NCBI GenBank assembly: GCA_023653055.1
Contig: JAMNXR010000005.1
Coordinates: 117,175 to 181,174, forward strand
Direction: 5' to 3'
Origin: Burkholderiaceae bacterium
GTDB taxonomy: Bacteria; Pseudomonadota; Gammaproteobacteria; Burkholderiales; Burkholderiaceae_B
DNA length: 64,000 nucleotides
Under the pieces are notes generated by a model. That model did no database searches and had not been told where the DNA came from. It saw only the letters and a list, made by a program, of their open reading frames with translations. This document shows positions 48,507 through 59,666 of the stretch, piece after piece. How positions within the stretch are numbered: position 1 is the stretch's first letter; the number at the start of each line of letters is the position of its first letter. A program made the translations under genes and the position numbers.

Positions 48507-49295
48507 TTAAGAAGATGGTTTGTTCTGTTTATTCTTATGGGCGGTCGCGATCATCGCGGTACACACGCCGCGCATCATGTCGACTTCATCTTTGCTTAAA
48601 TCGGAACGATTAAATAGATGACGCATGCGGGGCATGAGTTTTTTGGGGTGTTCAGGGTCTAAAAAGCGAACGACCTCGAGCGCCTCCTGCCAGTGTGCGA
48701 GCAAGGCTTGGATTGCTTCGCCACTGGCGGGTTGACTACCTGGGTGCTTGGAGGGCGGTTTTGGCTCGATCAAGGAGGGCGATCGTAATAAAGCGTAACG
48801 CAGCTCCCAGGCACCCAATTGCATGGCTTGGGAGACATTCAGCGAACTGTAGGCCGGATTGGCGGGAATATGGCAGACACGATGGCAGAGCTCGATATGC
48901 TCATTGGTCAGTCCAGACCGTTCAGTGCCCACCACAAGCGCGATGCGGCCCTCTGGATGCGCGCTGAGATGTGTTTGTGCCATCTGTGCGGCCTCGCGGA
49001 TATCGCACGCAGGCGGTCCGAGGTCGCGTTCTCTGGCGGTGAGGGCAAAAGCCAGGGTCACTGGTGCCAAGGCATCTTTAAGCGTCTCAAAAGTGTTAGC
49101 CTGCGCCAGCACGTCTCCCGCGCCGCTTGCCAAGGCGATCGCTTCGGGTTGAAGCGTGATTTCAGGGGTTTTGGGGGCAACGAGGACGAGGTCTTCGAAG
49201 CCCATTGTCTTGATGGCGCGAGCGGCCGAACCGACGTTTCCGGGGTGGCTGGGCTCGGTCATAATGAAGCGAACACGGGAAAAGTCGGAAGTCAT
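48507..49295 (-). CDS. trmJ: tRNA (cytidine/uridine-2'-O)-methyltransferase TrmJ
   Basis: 262 residues. A SPOUT (trefoil knot) methyltransferase: VRFIMTEPSHPGNVGSAARAIKTMG at the start, VVGTERSGLTNEHIELCHRVCHIP in the knot, and SSLNVSQAMQLGAWEL near the end of the domain. TrmJ methylates ribose 32 of several tRNAs. A C-terminal extension with HPKKLMPRMRHLFNRSDL is typical. It is divergent from the inositol monophosphatase gene with 37 bases between the starts. Confidence 0.92.
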   Translation of the reverse strand: MTSDFSRVRFIMTEPSHPGNVGSAARAIKTMGFEDLVLVAPKTPEITLQPEAIALASGAGDVLAQANTFETLKDALAPVTLAFALTARERDLGPPACDIREAAQMAQTHLSAHPEGRIALVVGTERSGLTNEHIELCHRVCHIPANPAYSSLNVSQAMQLGAWELRYALLRSPSLIEPKPPSKHPGSQPASGEAIQALLAHWQEALEVVRFLDPEHPKKLMPRMRHLFNRSDLSKDEVDMMRGVCTAMIATAHKNKQNKPSS

Positions 49296-49332
49296 TTAAA
49301 ATTCTGCTTTGTTTAATAGAAAAACTACGCTC

Positions 49333-50124
49333 ATGCACCCGATGCTTAATACCGCCATCAAGGCGGCCCGGCGCGCCGGAACCATTATCAACCGCGCGAG
49401 TCTCGAACTTGATCGATTGCAAATCGCCCGTAAAGGGCCTAGAGATTATGTCACGGAAGTCGATCGTGGCGCCGAAGAGGCCATCATTGATGTGCTGCGC
49501 ACGGCCTATCCCGATCACGCCTTTTTGGGTGAGGAGTCTGGTTATCAACCTGGCGATACGCCTGAGGGTGCGTTGCCCGCCAATGAATGGGTCATTGACC
49601 CGCTCGATGGCACGACCAACTTCATTCACGGTTTCCCGACCTACGCTGTTTCGATTGCGCTGCGCCAGTTCGGCCAGATCACCCAAGCCGTGATTTATGA
49701 CCCCGCACGCAACGAGTTGTTTTCTGCGAGCCGAGGCGGTGGTGCTTTTTTAAATGATCGCCGTATGCGCGTGTCCTCACAATTGAAATATCACGATGCC
49801 TTACTGGGTGCACGTTGGCCCGGTTCGATCGGACCTGATGAGGCTTCCCAGCCTCGTTTTATGGAAATGGCACGTGGTTGCGCGGGTGTGCGTCGTACGG
49901 GTTCATCAGTACTCGATCTTGCTTATGTCGCCGCAGGTCGTTTGGACGGCTTTTGTGGTCTTGGCCTCAAACAGTGGGATATGGCGGCAGCCAGCTTGAT
50001 GGTGCTCGAGGCCGGTGGTTTGATCGGTGACCTCGAGGGCGAACAGACTTGGATGGACTCTGGCAATGTGATCGCCGCGAATCCCAAAATCTTTACCCAG
50101 ATGTTGTCTCATTTGCGTGGCTAA
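49333..50124 (+). CDS. suhB: Inositol monophosphatase family protein SuhB
   Basis: 263 residues from the ATG at 49333. Metal and substrate motifs are intact: HAFLGEESG, WVIDPLDGTTNFIHGFP and LKQWDMAAASLMVLEAGG. Proteobacterial SuhB also joins transcription antitermination complexes at rRNA operons; whether this one does cannot be judged from sequence. It is divergent from trmJ. Confidence 0.93.
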   Translation: MHPMLNTAIKAARRAGTIINRASLELDRLQIARKGPRDYVTEVDRGAEEAIIDVLRTAYPDHAFLGEESGYQPGDTPEGALPANEWVIDPLDGTTNFIHGFPTYAVSIALRQFGQITQAVIYDPARNELFSASRGGGAFLNDRRMRVSSQLKYHDALLGARWPGSIGPDEASQPRFMEMARGCAGVRRTGSSVLDLAYVAAGRLDGFCGLGLKQWDMAAASLMVLEAGGLIGDLEGEQTWMDSGNVIAANPKIFTQMLSHLRG

Positions 50125-50239
50125 GCCTGAACGCTCACTTTTAAAAGTGGGCATTAAATAAGAAAAACTTAACCCAAGGCAGGGCGAATCCAGAGTCGAT
50201 CAGTTACTATGTCAGACTGATTAACTCTTGGAGCCCTCA

Positions 50240-51811
50240 ATGGAGTGGCTGCTCGACCCAACGATATGGGTCGGACTTTTAACGCTCGTGGTGCTTGAGA
50301 TCGTTCTCGGCATCGACAACTTGATTTTTATCGCGATCCTTGCGGATAAGCTACCTCCAGCGGAGCGCGAGCGCGCCCGCGTCATTGGGCTCTCCCTCGC
50401 GTTGTTCATGCGACTCGGTCTGCTGGCCGGTATGTCCTGGCTGGTACAACTCACCGCCCCGTTAATCAGTCTTTGGGGCTTTCAGCTTTCAGGTCGTGAT
50501 CTGATTTTGATTGTGGGTGGATTTTTCTTGCTGTTTAAAGGCACGCTTGAGTTACACGAGCGCCTCGAAGGCAAGCGCGCTGAGGTCACCAATGCACGTG
50601 TTTATGCGAGTTTCTGGGTCATTGTGACGCAGATCGTGGTGTTGGATGCTGTGTTTTCCATCGATGCTGTGATCACCGCTGTGGGTATGGTGGACGATTT
50701 GTCGGTCATGATGACGGCGGTTGTGATTGCGATGGTTATCATGCTGTTGGCTTCCAAGCCTTTGACACGCTTCGTCAATGCGCACCCGACCGTGGTGGTG
50801 CTGTGTTTGGGCTTTTTGTTGATGATTGGATTTTCGCTAGTGGGAGAGGGCTTTGGTTTTCAGATCCCCAAGGGTTATCTCTACGCGGCGATCGGCTTTT
50901 CGGTTTTGATCGAAATGCTCAACCAATTGGCGCGTCACAAGGGCTTAAAGCTTGAGTCGAAACGACCCATGCGTGAACGCACTGCTGAAACTGTCCTAAG
51001 GATGCTGGGTAAGCGTCTGCCCGACGAGATCGTCGAGGATCAGCCTAGCCCTCAGGGTCAGCCTGAACGCAAGACCTTTGGCGTTGAAGAGCGCAACATG
51101 GTGAGTGGGGTACTGACCTTAGCGGAACGCTCGATTCACTCCGTCATGACACCACGGACAGAGATTTCTTGGATCAATCTAGATGATGATCCTCAGGAAA
51201 TTCAAAAGCAGATTGCGGCGGTGCCCCACAGCTTTTTTCCAGTGTGCCGTGGCTCAGTAGATGATGTGGTTGGGATTGGGCGTGCCAAAGAAATGATTGC
51301 CGACTTATTGACACATGGCAATATTCGGCGCAACGGTCTGCGTGAGCCGATCATCGTGCATGACACCATTAGCATTATTAGCCTGATGGATACGCTCAAA
51401 CGTTCTCGCGGACAGTTGGTGCTGGTGGCCGACGAGTTTGGTGTGATTCAAGGGCTCGTGACGCCGATTGATGTCTTTGAAGCGATTGCGGGAGAGTTTC
51501 CCGACGAAGACGAGACACCAGATATCGTTGCCGATGGAGAAGGGCAGTGGTTGGTGGATGGCGCAGCGGACCTTCATCATCTTGAACAAGTGCTTGAGAC
51601 GGAAGGCTTGGTCAACGAAGACCAGGAATACACCACGCTCGCTGGATATTTATTGGACAGGTTTGGTCAGCTGCCCGTGCGAGGTGACCAATGCACCTTT
51701 AAGGGACAACACGCAAGCTTCAAGTTTGAAGTGATGCAAATTGACGGTCGTCGCATTGCACAGGTCAAGGTGCAGCGCCTCGCCGAAGATCCCGAGGACG
51801 CTACAGGATAA
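50240..51811 (+). CDS. TerC-family membrane protein fused to CBS pair and CorC/HlyC domain
   Basis: 523 residues from the ATG at 50240 (GGAG eight bases upstream); a TTG at 50228 is less likely. Residues 1-235 form the TerC-type membrane domain with conserved [21 protein letters not shown] and [15 protein letters not shown], both with metal-liganding Asp. Then a CBS pair (about 290-410, [18 protein letters not shown]), and a C-terminal CorC/HlyC transporter-associated domain (about 430-512). The TerC-CorC architecture (YegH/YoaE-like) is linked to metal export, recently manganese, but substrate is inference. Confidence 0.9.
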   Translation: MEWLLDPTIWVGLLTLVVLEIVLGIDNLIFIAILADKLPPAERERARVIGLSLALFMRLGLLAGMSWLVQLTAPLISLWGFQLSGRDLILIVGGFFLLFKGTLELHERLEGKRAEVTNARVYASFWVIVTQIVVLDAVFSIDAVITAVGMVDDLSVMMTAVVIAMVIMLLASKPLTRFVNAHPTVVVLCLGFLLMIGFSLVGEGFGFQIPKGYLYAAIGFSVLIEMLNQLARHKGLKLESKRPMRERTAETVLRMLGKRLPDEIVEDQPSPQGQPERKTFGVEERNMVSGVLTLAERSIHSVMTPRTEISWINLDDDPQEIQKQIAAVPHSFFPVCRGSVDDVVGIGRAKEMIADLLTHGNIRRNGLREPIIVHDTISIISLMDTLKRSRGQLVLVADEFGVIQGLVTPIDVFEAIAGEFPDEDETPDIVADGEGQWLVDGAADLHHLEQVLETEGLVNEDQEYTTLAGYLLDRFGQLPVRGDQCTFKGQHASFKFEVMQIDGRRIAQVKVQRLAEDPEDATG

Positions 51812-51817
51812 GGCGGG

Positions 51818-52606
51818 CTACTCAGCCTGCTCCAAGTCGAACAGCGCTGGGCCGTCTTCATCAATGACCATCCACCCGCCGCGCATCTTACCCTCGAGGG
51901 CCGTTGGTTCGCAGTCCCAGTCAGGTAGCACCCAACGCTCGCAGACCTTGCCATCTACGCTCAGGACATAACGGCCTGGGCGATGGGTGTGGCCATGCAC
52001 GACAAGAGATACGCCTGCGCTGCGAATCGCGGCTGCGACAGCTTCCGCATTGACGTCCATGATTTCCATCGACTTCGTTTGATTGGCGACCATACTTTCG
52101 CCACGCGCTTGTGCCGCAAGGCTCAGACGCTCGGGAATGCTCTTGGATAAAAACCCAGATTGCCAGGTGGGATTGCGCACCATCGCCCTAAACTGCTGAT
52201 AGCCTACATCATCGGTGCAGTATTCGTCACCATGACTTAACAACATCGTGTGTCCTGCGACGGTCACCAAGACTTGTTCGGGCAATAATTGCGCACCGAC
52301 ACCTGCGGCAAGTGCGCCACCCATCAAAAAGTCGCGGTTACCCCGTCCAAGCCAGACTGGAATTTGTGCTGCACAGGCTTTGAGCGCCATGAGATCCTGG
52401 GCTAGCCAAGGCGGTGCCACGACTGCGACATCGTCACCAATCCATGCATCAAAAATATCACCTGGTAACAGCAAGGCCGAAGCCTCGCTGGCCGCAAGCT
52501 TGAGAAAGTCTCTGAACGCTTCTGCGGTACCGGTGGTGTGTTGCCCGAGATGAATATCTGAGGCGAGCCACACCGGTCCGTCGAGTTCGATCTTATTCAA
52601 GGACAA
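51818..52606 (-). CDS. lpxH: UDP-2,3-diacylglucosamine diphosphatase LpxH
   Basis: 262 residues. It removes UMP from UDP-2,3-diacylglucosamine to give lipid X in lipid A synthesis. The dinuclear manganese site is complete: [42 protein letters not shown] and VHGHTHRPG. Its start overlaps the ppiB gene end by 14 bases, and it is the last gene of a TPR-ppiB-lpxH operon. Confidence 0.94.
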   Translation of the reverse strand: MSLNKIELDGPVWLASDIHLGQHTTGTAEAFRDFLKLAASEASALLLPGDIFDAWIGDDVAVVAPPWLAQDLMALKACAAQIPVWLGRGNRDFLMGGALAAGVGAQLLPEQVLVTVAGHTMLLSHGDEYCTDDVGYQQFRAMVRNPTWQSGFLSKSIPERLSLAAQARGESMVANQTKSMEIMDVNAEAVAAAIRSAGVSLVVHGHTHRPGRYVLSVDGKVCERWVLPDWDCEPTALEGKMRGGWMVIDEDGPALFDLEQAE

Positions 52607-53231
52607 CTGCCTTGGTAATCACGACATCAGTGGTTGGGACGTTTTGATGAAAACCGCTGTTAGCAGTGGGGACTCCTTTCATTTTGTCGATCACGTCCTG
52701 GCCTTCGACGACCTCGCCAAACACCGCGTAACCCCAGCCCTGTGCTGTTGGTGCAGTGTGATTCAGAAAGTCGTTGTTGGCGACGTTGATAAAGAACTGT
52801 GCAGTCGCGGAGTGTGGATCGCTCGTGCGCGCCATGGCGAGTGTGTACTTGTTGTTTTTCAAGCCATTATTGGCTTCGTTTTCAACGGGAGCCTTAGTCG
52901 GCTTTTGCTTCAAACCTGGCTCGAAACCTCCACCCTGAATCATGAAACCGTCGATCACGCGGTGGAAAATCGTACCGTCAAAAAAACCGTCTTTGACGTA
53001 TGCAAGAAAATTCGCAACAGTCTTAGGTGCTTTTTCAGCATTCAGAGAAATGATGAAGTCGCCCTGGTTGGTGGACATTTTGACGCGTGGTGATGTGCTC
53101 ATGGAAGTAACGCCTTGTTTTTGAGTCGAGTTGGAAGGAGAGGCCGCTTGGGCCGATAAAGACACCAGCGGAATCATACCGACCAGTGCGAGGCTACGCA
53201 TGATGCGCAGCCCAAAAGTAGAAAATTTCAT
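52593..53231 (-). CDS. ppiA: Periplasmic cyclophilin-type peptidyl-prolyl isomerase
   Basis: 212 residues. A signal peptide ends about LSAQAAS; the cyclophilin domain (residues ~48-210) contains [46 protein letters not shown] and [16 protein letters not shown]. The catalytic Arg (FHRVI) and Phe (IQGG...) are present. The N-terminal leader makes it a PpiA-like periplasmic enzyme, although an internal ATG at residue 44 (STSPRVKM...) could give a cytoplasmic PpiB form. Overlaps both neighbours slightly. Confidence 0.88.
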   Translation of the reverse strand: MKFSTFGLRIMRSLALVGMIPLVSLSAQAASPSNSTQKQGVTSMSTSPRVKMSTNQGDFIISLNAEKAPKTVANFLAYVKDGFFDGTIFHRVIDGFMIQGGGFEPGLKQKPTKAPVENEANNGLKNNKYTLAMARTSDPHSATAQFFINVANNDFLNHTAPTAQGWGYAVFGEVVEGQDVIDKMKGVPTANSGFHQNVPTTDVVITKAVVLE

Positions 53232-54019
53232 TTTGCAGAAGCCTCAAGTAGTTCTTTGACACGTTTAATTTTTGGGACGAGTCCAGGTGCACCCGCTTGC
53301 GCAGCGCTTTGATAGGCTCGCAGTGCGAGATTCAGTTGCACATCACCAAGGTTAGCCTGAGCGACCGAATATTTCGGATTGATCATAATGGCCATTTCGA
53401 GCGCGCGTCTGGCCTGATTTAGGTCGTTGCGTTTGACGTAAAGCGCCGCGAGGTTGTTCCAGGGTTCTGGAAGCTCTGGGAAACGCGTGGTCATTTGAAG
53501 GTAGATTGCCTCGGCTTCGGCGGGACGACTCATCTCGGCCAAAATGCGGGCGTGTAAAAACATCAGCTGTACATCCGTACCAGGCGTGTGGCGCATGGCC
53601 TCGACCGCTTGACGCGCCTCTAAAGTTTGGAGCGCCTCTTTTAAACGCCCAGAGCTTATCAACCTATCGATTCTGATAGAAATTTCGGTTGGCGTCAGTG
53701 GCACACGGGTATCCACAGAGGGGGCGAGTGCTTCGAGAAGCTTGGCTAAACCATCCCAGCCGCCGTCTGGCACCTTGTCCCCCATGATCGTATTGGCGGC
53801 GTTTGGCATGGCTGAAGGCATGCTGTTGCGCGGTGTGCGGTTGCTCTCTGTATCAGTCGGGTCACTGGACAGCGGGTTAAGGGTGGTGGGTGTGCTGCCA
53901 CCCATATTGAGTTGGGCGAGGGCAGGCTGGTGCAAGAGCACCGACAGGCACAGCGTGACGGCCAAGGCCGTCCATCCCGCTTGGGTCGTGATCACATGCT
54001 TTTTTTTCGCCAGCTTCAA
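53228..54019 (-). CDS. Exported tetratricopeptide-repeat protein
   Basis: 263 residues. An N-terminal signal peptide ends near LHQPALAQ. After a low-complexity segment rich in Thr, Ser, Pro and Asn (about 40-85), TPR-like repeats fill about residues 105-262: [41 protein letters not shown], and [20 protein letters not shown]. TPRs mediate protein contacts; the partner is unknown. It overlaps ppiA by four bases and is the first gene of this minus-strand operon; divergent from cysS with 68 bases between. Confidence 0.82.
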   Translation of the reverse strand: MKLAKKKHVITTQAGWTALAVTLCLSVLLHQPALAQLNMGGSTPTTLNPLSSDPTDTESNRTPRNSMPSAMPNAANTIMGDKVPDGGWDGLAKLLEALAPSVDTRVPLTPTEISIRIDRLISSGRLKEALQTLEARQAVEAMRHTPGTDVQLMFLHARILAEMSRPAEAEAIYLQMTTRFPELPEPWNNLAALYVKRNDLNQARRALEMAIMINPKYSVAQANLGDVQLNLALRAYQSAAQAGAPGLVPKIKRVKELLEASAK

Positions 54020-54087
54020 GTCGTAGAATCCTCAATTGCTATACTTGCAGATCTGCATTTTAGCCCTGCTTTTGACTGATCACACGC

Positions 54088-55593
54088 ATGCTACAGATCT
54101 ACGACTCATTGTCCCGCTCCAAGCGCCCCTTTCGCCCGGTACAGCCCGGCCAAGTAGGGTTATATGTGTGTGGCATGACGGTATACGATTATTGCCATCT
54201 TGGGCATGCCCGGATGCTGGTCAGTTTTGACGTGGTACAGCGCTGGCTGCGCGCCTCGGGCTATCAGGTGCAATACGTGCGTAACATTACTGATATTGAT
54301 GACAAAATTATCCGCCGTGCGGTGGAAACTAATCGTCGCTTAGGTGAGGTAACGTCTTATTACATTGACGCGATGCACGCAGACGAGCGTGCCTTGTCGG
54401 TCCAGTCGCCCGATCAGCAACCCTGCGCGACTGAGTATGTGGGCGACATGCTGGACATTATTGGCAAGCTCGAGCAAAAAGGTTTGGCCTATCACGCTGT
54501 TGAGGGCGACGTGAACTTCGCGGTTCGTGAGTTTCCGGACTACGGCAAGTTGTCGGGCAAGACGCTCGATGATTTGCGTGCGGGTGAACGCGTGGCCGTG
54601 GCGTCGTCCAAGCGCGACCCACTCGACTTTGTGTTGTGGAAATCCGCCAAGGAGCACGAGCCTTCGGATACGCGTTGGGACTCTCCTTATGGTTGGGGAC
54701 GTCCGGGTTGGCACATTGAATGCTCTGCCATGAGCAAAGCCCTCTTGAGCTTGCCTTTGGATATCCATGGTGGCGGCCCAGACCTCAAGTTCCCTCACCA
54801 CGAAAATGAGATTGCCCAAACCGAAGGCGCTTTTGGCGGCACGCTGGCTAACAACTGGATGCATTGCGGTCCCCTGATGGTCGATGCGGAAAAAATGTCC
54901 AAGTCGCTGGGTAACTTCCGCACGATTCGTCAGACCATTGGTATACAGAGCGCCGCGTCCGTTGACGGACAGCCCGCTTCAGGCGAAAGTGCCGAATACG
55001 AGGTCAACCCGCGTGAAGCCGAAATGCTGCGTTTCTTTATTGTGCGCAACCACTACCGTAGCGCTCAAAACTACGCACCAGACAATCTGATCGATGCCCA
55101 ACTGTCGCTCGATCGACTCTATCAGACGCTGCAAAATTGCCCGCCGGCTTCGGGTGCAGTCGAGATTGACTGGCAGGCCCCCCAGGCGATCGCGTTTCGC
55201 GAGGCGATGAACGACGACTTTAATAGTGCAGGCGCAGTAGCCGCCTTGTTTGATCTGGCAAGTGAGGTCAATCGCAGCAAAGATCCCGCACTAGTCTCAC
55301 AACTCAAGGCACTCGCCGCGCTGCTGGGGCTATTGCAAAAAGATCCAGTCGTTTACTTTCAAAGTCCTACACGCTATACCCGTCGCGCAATCGAGCAGGG
55401 TTCTGCTGGTTCGGCTCCAGCATCGGCAGCTGCTTTATCTGAGACAGAAATTGAGACCTTGATTGCAGCACGTGCGGCGGCAAAAGCCGCAAAAAATTTC
55501 GCTGAAGCGGATCAGATTCGTGCGACACTGAAAAACGCAGGTGTTGAGCTTGATGACAAGCCCGGTGGCCTGACGCAGTGGCGCCGCGCCTAA
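54088..55593 (+). CDS. cysS: Cysteinyl-tRNA synthetase CysS
   Basis: 501 residues. Class I synthetase with the HIGH-type motif CHLGHARM, the KMSKS loop EKMSKSLGN, and the zinc ligands in [20 protein letters not shown] and FPHHENE. The C-terminal DALR-like region starts near [16 protein letters not shown]. It charges tRNA-Cys in the cytoplasm. Full length, motifs intact. Confidence 0.97.
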   Translation: MLQIYDSLSRSKRPFRPVQPGQVGLYVCGMTVYDYCHLGHARMLVSFDVVQRWLRASGYQVQYVRNITDIDDKIIRRAVETNRRLGEVTSYYIDAMHADERALSVQSPDQQPCATEYVGDMLDIIGKLEQKGLAYHAVEGDVNFAVREFPDYGKLSGKTLDDLRAGERVAVASSKRDPLDFVLWKSAKEHEPSDTRWDSPYGWGRPGWHIECSAMSKALLSLPLDIHGGGPDLKFPHHENEIAQTEGAFGGTLANNWMHCGPLMVDAEKMSKSLGNFRTIRQTIGIQSAASVDGQPASGESAEYEVNPREAEMLRFFIVRNHYRSAQNYAPDNLIDAQLSLDRLYQTLQNCPPASGAVEIDWQAPQAIAFREAMNDDFNSAGAVAALFDLASEVNRSKDPALVSQLKALAALLGLLQKDPVVYFQSPTRYTRRAIEQGSAGSAPASAAALSETEIETLIAARAAAKAAKNFAEADQIRATLKNAGVELDDKPGGLTQWRRA

Positions 55594-55602
55594 GGTTATC
55601 TG

Positions 55603-56247
55603 ATGCCCCGTTCTGAACTCGCACTAGGAAAACCCGATTATTGGGAATCGGCGACCGCTCAACTGATGCGGCGCGACCGCATCATGAAAAAAATTATCCC
55701 TAAGCACCCGGATATTTTTCTCACCACGCGTGGCAACCCTTTTGTGACGCTTGCCCGTTCCATTGTCGGTCAGCAAATTTCTGTCAAAGCGGCCGAGTCG
55801 ATTTGGCAAAAGTTTTTGCTTGAGTGCGGCAAGCGCCCTACGCCTGCGAGCGTTCAAGCCGCAGGCATGGAACGGCTGCGCGCAGCCGGTTTGTCTGGCC
55901 GCAAATCTGAATATGTCCTTGATCTTTCTACGCATTTTCTTGATAAGCTGGTGCGTCCACAAAAGTGGGCCAGCATGGAAGACGAAGAAGTCATCGCCGA
56001 ATTGACGGGTATTCGTGGCATTGGCCGCTGGACGGCAGAGATGTTTTTGATTTTTAATCTACAGCGGCCCAATATTTTGCCGCTAGATGATGTCGGACTA
56101 TTAAAGGCAATCTCGTTACACTATTTCAGCGGTGAGCCTGTTTCCCGCTTTGAAGCCCGAGAAGTGGCCCAAGGATGGCAGCCGTGGTGCACGGTCGCGA
56201 CTTGGTATTTATGGCGCTGCTTAGATCCCACTCCGGTAGAATACTAA
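55603..56247 (+). CDS. alkA: DNA-3-methyladenine glycosylase II (AlkA-like, HhH-GPD)
   Basis: 214 residues. The helix-hairpin-helix and GPD region reads LTGIRGIGRWTAEMFLIFNLQRP..ILPLDDVGLLKA with the catalytic Asp. SIVGQQISVKAAESIW is another conserved segment. It excises alkylated bases. The protein lacks the N-terminal domain of E. coli AlkA, as many short homologues do, and needs no iron-sulfur cluster. It starts 10 bases after cysS. Confidence 0.9.
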   Translation: MPRSELALGKPDYWESATAQLMRRDRIMKKIIPKHPDIFLTTRGNPFVTLARSIVGQQISVKAAESIWQKFLLECGKRPTPASVQAAGMERLRAAGLSGRKSEYVLDLSTHFLDKLVRPQKWASMEDEEVIAELTGIRGIGRWTAEMFLIFNLQRPNILPLDDVGLLKAISLHYFSGEPVSRFEAREVAQGWQPWCTVATWYLWRCLDPTPVEY

Positions 56248-56279
56248 GTGCATCTCAGATTGAATGAGCACACATAGAC

Positions 56280-57245
56280 ATGCGCAATACTTTTCTCGAA
56301 TTTGAACAACCCCTTGGCGAGCTCGAGGGCAAGATCGAACAACTGCGCTACGTGCAGGCAGATTCGGCCGTGGATATCTCGGACGAAATCAGTCGGCTGC
56401 AACAAAAAAGTCAGACGCTAGCCAAAGAGATTTACTCAAAGCTCACGCCTTGGCAGACCTCGATGGTCGCGCGTCATCCGCAGCGTCCCTACACGCTGGA
56501 TTATGTGCGTGAGATCTTTACTGATTTCCATGAACTGCATGGCGATCGCATGTTCGCGGACGATTTGTCGATCGTGGGCGGGATGGCGCGTTTTAATGGG
56601 GCGCCTTGCATGGTGATTGGCCATCAAAAAGGTCGCGATACCAAGGAACGCGCTGCACGCAACTTTGGCATGCCACGTCCCGAGGGCTATCGCAAGGCCA
56701 TGCGGCTGATGCGTCTCGCAGAAAAATTTAACTTGCCCGTGTTTACGTTTGTCGATACCCCCGGTGCCTATCCTGGTGTGGGTGCCGAGGAGCGCGGTCA
56801 GTCCGAAGCCATCGGACACAACCTCTACGCCATGGCGGAGCTCAAGGTGCCCATCATCTCCACCATCATCGGTGAGGGTGGTTCGGGCGGTGCGTTGGCG
56901 ATCGCGGTGGGTAACGTCGTGTTGATGTTGCAGTACTCCACCTACTCGGTGATTTCACCTGAGGGCTGCGCGTCGATTTTGTGGCGCAGTGCCGACAAGG
57001 CCTCCGAGGCTGCAGCGGCGCTGGCAATTACCGCGGATCGTTTGAAAGACTTTGGTTTGATCGACAAGGTCGTCAACGAGCCTGTTGGTGGTGCGCATCG
57101 TGATCCTCGCGTCATGGCGCGCTTACTGCGTCGCTCGCTCGCGGATGCCTTGCGTTCGTTGTCGGGAATGACGCCCCAGCAACTGATTGATCACAGGCTT
57201 GAGCGGTTATTGTCCTACGGTAGTTTTCAAGAGGTGCGCGCTTAA
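56280..57245 (+). CDS. accA: Acetyl-CoA carboxylase carboxyltransferase subunit alpha AccA
   Basis: 321 residues. With AccD it transfers the carboxyl group from biotin to acetyl-CoA to make malonyl-CoA. Conserved segments: [16 protein letters not shown] at the start, [45 protein letters not shown], and [11 protein letters not shown] with the oxyanion glycines. Position cysS-alkA-accA-tilS-lysC is a conserved order in this bacterial group. Confidence 0.97.
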   Translation: MRNTFLEFEQPLGELEGKIEQLRYVQADSAVDISDEISRLQQKSQTLAKEIYSKLTPWQTSMVARHPQRPYTLDYVREIFTDFHELHGDRMFADDLSIVGGMARFNGAPCMVIGHQKGRDTKERAARNFGMPRPEGYRKAMRLMRLAEKFNLPVFTFVDTPGAYPGVGAEERGQSEAIGHNLYAMAELKVPIISTIIGEGGSGGALAIAVGNVVLMLQYSTYSVISPEGCASILWRSADKASEAAAALAITADRLKDFGLIDKVVNEPVGGAHRDPRVMARLLRRSLADALRSLSGMTPQQLIDHRLERLLSYGSFQEVRA

Positions 57246-57293
57246 GGGCGGTGGCCCTTAGGTGCCCCCTTAATCGCTCCCTCTCGCGCGTTG

Positions 57294-58298
57294 ATGCACA
57301 GCGCCTGGCCCGAAGCCCCCGTGCGGGCCCTCCAGCTGGCGCTGGCCAACATCCCCTCAGAGCAAGCCGTCGCCGTCGCACTTAGTGGTGGGACAGACTC
57401 TGTCGCACTGGCCCTAGTAGCCGCGCAGGTCTGTGCACAGCGTGTTCAACCGCTATATTTTTTCCATATTCATCACGGCTTGATGCCCGAGGCAGATGCC
57501 TGGGCGGAGCACTTGGTTGGGTTCGCGCGTGCGCTCAAGGTGCCTTTACTGGTGCGCCATGTTCAGGTCGATCTGGGGCAGGGGCTGGGGACTGAAGCCT
57601 CGGCGCGTGAGGCGCGTTATCAAGCTTTAGCCGCACTGGTGCGTGAACATCCGGTCGCCGCGATTTTGCTCGCGCATCATCAACAAGACCAGGCCGAAAC
57701 AGTATTACTGCGCTTACTGCGCGGGGCCGGGGTGCTGGGCCTGAGCGCGATGCAAGACGATGTCTCGCGCCAAGGGATGCGCTTGTTACGTCCTTGGTTG
57801 GAGATTGAGCGTGCAGAGTTGGTGCTGATCGCTCAGGACTACTTCAGACGGACGGGCTGGCACGCGGTCCAAGACCCCAGTAATGCCGATCCGCAATACA
57901 AGCGGGGGGCGTTCAGAACGGAGCTCGTGCCGGTATTAGAACAACACTGGCCTGCATGGCGCCAGACACTCGTGCGTCATGCCAGGCAAGCGGCTGACGT
58001 GAGCGAAATCCTCGACGAGGTCGCGGCCCTGGATTGGCAAACGCTGGAGCCCGACGCGTCTGGTCAGAGCTTTAGCCTTAAGGCCTGGCGAGACCTGAGC
58101 CCAGCCCGGCAGGCTTTAGTGCTGCGCTACTGGCTCGATCTTCAGCAGGTCGCCATGCCCGGCGAGCGCAGACTGGCTGATTTAATGCGCCAATTGAGGC
58201 AATTACATGCCCTCGGACACGATCGAGAGCTGCTGTGGCAACACGGATCCCATACTGTGCGCTGTCTGCGTGGGCGAGTGTCGCTGTCTTCGGGCTAA
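57294..58298 (+). CDS. tilS: tRNA(Ile)-lysidine synthase TilS
   Basis: 334 residues from the ATG at 57294, directly after a TTG that is less likely. The PP-loop ATP-binding motif is AVALSGGTDSVALAL; the HHGLMPEADAW and HHQQDQAETVLLRLLRGAG segments are typical. It modifies C34 of tRNA-Ile(CAT) with lysine so that it reads AUA. The protein lacks a full C-terminal TilS_C domain, as in several shorter family members. Confidence 0.93.
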   Translation: MHSAWPEAPVRALQLALANIPSEQAVAVALSGGTDSVALALVAAQVCAQRVQPLYFFHIHHGLMPEADAWAEHLVGFARALKVPLLVRHVQVDLGQGLGTEASAREARYQALAALVREHPVAAILLAHHQQDQAETVLLRLLRGAGVLGLSAMQDDVSRQGMRLLRPWLEIERAELVLIAQDYFRRTGWHAVQDPSNADPQYKRGAFRTELVPVLEQHWPAWRQTLVRHARQAADVSEILDEVAALDWQTLEPDASGQSFSLKAWRDLSPARQALVLRYWLDLQQVAMPGERRLADLMRQLRQLHALGHDRELLWQHGSHTVRCLRGRVSLSSG

Positions 58299-58342
58299 AA
58301 TAGTGGACTTTGCATCTGCTTATCTGTTTTTTACCCTAAATC

Positions 58343-59608
58343 ATGTCACTTATCGTTCATAAGTACGGCGGGACCTCCATGGGATCCGTCGAGCGCATTA
58401 AAAACGTTGCGCGTCGCGTCGCCAAATGGCATGCGGCTGGCCACCAGGTTGTCGTGGTGCCGTCTGCCATGTCTGGCGAAACCAATCGCTTGTTGGGTCT
58501 GGCCCGCGAGCTCTCGGACTCGGCGGATAGTCGCGAGCTCGATATGATTGCTGCCACTGGCGAGCAAGCATCCAGTGGCCTCTTGGCCATCGCGCTGCAG
58601 GCCGCAGGCCTTGAGGCCCGCAGCTATGCTGGCTGGCAGGTCCCGATTCGCACCGACTCCGCCTACACCAAGGCGCGCATCACTGGCATTGATGACAAGC
58701 GCATTCGTGCTGATCTCGATGCAGGTCGCGTGGTGGTGGTGACAGGCTTTCAGGGCGTGGATGATGCGGGCAATATCACGACACTCGGCCGCGGTGGCTC
58801 GGATACCTCAGCCGTCGCGGTCGCTGCTGCCCTCAAAGCAGACGAGTGCTTGATTTATACCGATGTGGATGGTGTCTACACCACCGACCCACGCGTCGAG
58901 CCCGATGCCCGTCGCCTAAGCGTCATCTCGTTCGAAGAGATGCTCGAGATGGCCTCGCTCGGTTCCAAGGTTTTGCAGATTCGCTCGGTTGAGTTTGCCG
59001 GCAAATACCGCGTGCCCACACGCGTGCTGTCGTCACTGACCGACCCCGACATGTCGCTGGACGAAGAAATGCGTTCCGGCACCCTGATTACTTTTGAGGA
59101 AGACGAAAAAATGGAAGCAGCTGTTGTCTCGGGCATCGCCTTTAGCCGCGACGAAGCCAAGGTTACTTTGCTGGGCGTGCCCGACAAGCCAGGCATCGCC
59201 TATGCAATCTTGGGTAAAGTCGCCGACGCCAATATTGACGTCGATATGATTGTGCAAAACCAGTCTGTGGCCGGTACGACCGACTTTTCTTTTACGGTTC
59301 ACCGCAATGAGTTTGCGCGCACACTGGCTTTGCTCACCGGTCAGGTCGGCCCAGACGTCGGCGCTCGAGAGATTGTCTCGGACGACAAGGTCGCCAAGGT
59401 CTCGATCGTTGGTATTGGTATGCGCTCACATGCAGGCGTGGCTAGTTTGATGTTTAAAACACTTGCCGCTGAAAACATCAACATTCAGATGATCAGTACC
59501 AGTGAGATTAAAACTTCGGTCTTGATCGAGGACAAATACATGGAGCTGGCCGTACGTGCGCTGCACAAGGCGTTTGGTTTGGAAACCGCTGCTCCAACCA
59601 AGGTTTGA
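58343..59608 (+). CDS. lysC: Aspartokinase LysC
   Basis: 421 residues. It phosphorylates aspartate at the entry of the lysine, threonine and methionine pathways. Catalytic domain: VHKYGGTSMGSVERI at the start, VVVPSAMSGETNRLL, TLGRGGSDTSAVAVAAAL and TDVDGVYTTDPR. Two ACT domains follow (about 262-410: LLGVPDKPGIAYAIL and VSIVGIGMRSHAGVASLMF), which bind lysine and threonine for feedback control. No riboswitch-like leader is evident in the 44 bases upstream. Confidence 0.97.
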   Translation: MSLIVHKYGGTSMGSVERIKNVARRVAKWHAAGHQVVVVPSAMSGETNRLLGLARELSDSADSRELDMIAATGEQASSGLLAIALQAAGLEARSYAGWQVPIRTDSAYTKARITGIDDKRIRADLDAGRVVVVTGFQGVDDAGNITTLGRGGSDTSAVAVAAALKADECLIYTDVDGVYTTDPRVEPDARRLSVISFEEMLEMASLGSKVLQIRSVEFAGKYRVPTRVLSSLTDPDMSLDEEMRSGTLITFEEDEKMEAAVVSGIAFSRDEAKVTLLGVPDKPGIAYAILGKVADANIDVDMIVQNQSVAGTTDFSFTVHRNEFARTLALLTGQVGPDVGAREIVSDDKVAKVSIVGIGMRSHAGVASLMFKTLAAENINIQMISTSEIKTSVLIEDKYMELAVRALHKAFGLETAAPTKV

Positions 59609-59629
59609 GGCCGTTTAATCAGTCAATAA

Positions 59630-59666
59630 AGGCGCTATTCGTCATGCTAGAATAGCGCCTTGGTTT
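59630..59666 (+). terminator. Intrinsic terminator after lysC
   Basis: AGGCGCTATTC (59630-59640) pairs perfectly with GAATAGCGCCT (59650-59660) around a nine-base loop, followed by TGGTTT. It abuts the tRNA-Ser gene, whose promoter must lie inside or just before it. Confidence 0.75.

Noticed and set aside
50133..50152. GCTCACTTTTAAAAGTGGGC hairpin after suhB
   Set aside because: Symmetric but AT-rich and without a T-run; too weak to call a terminator.
57241..57262. AAGGGC/GCCCTT hairpin between accA and tilS
   Set aside because: No T-run and tilS follows at once; probably not a functional terminator.
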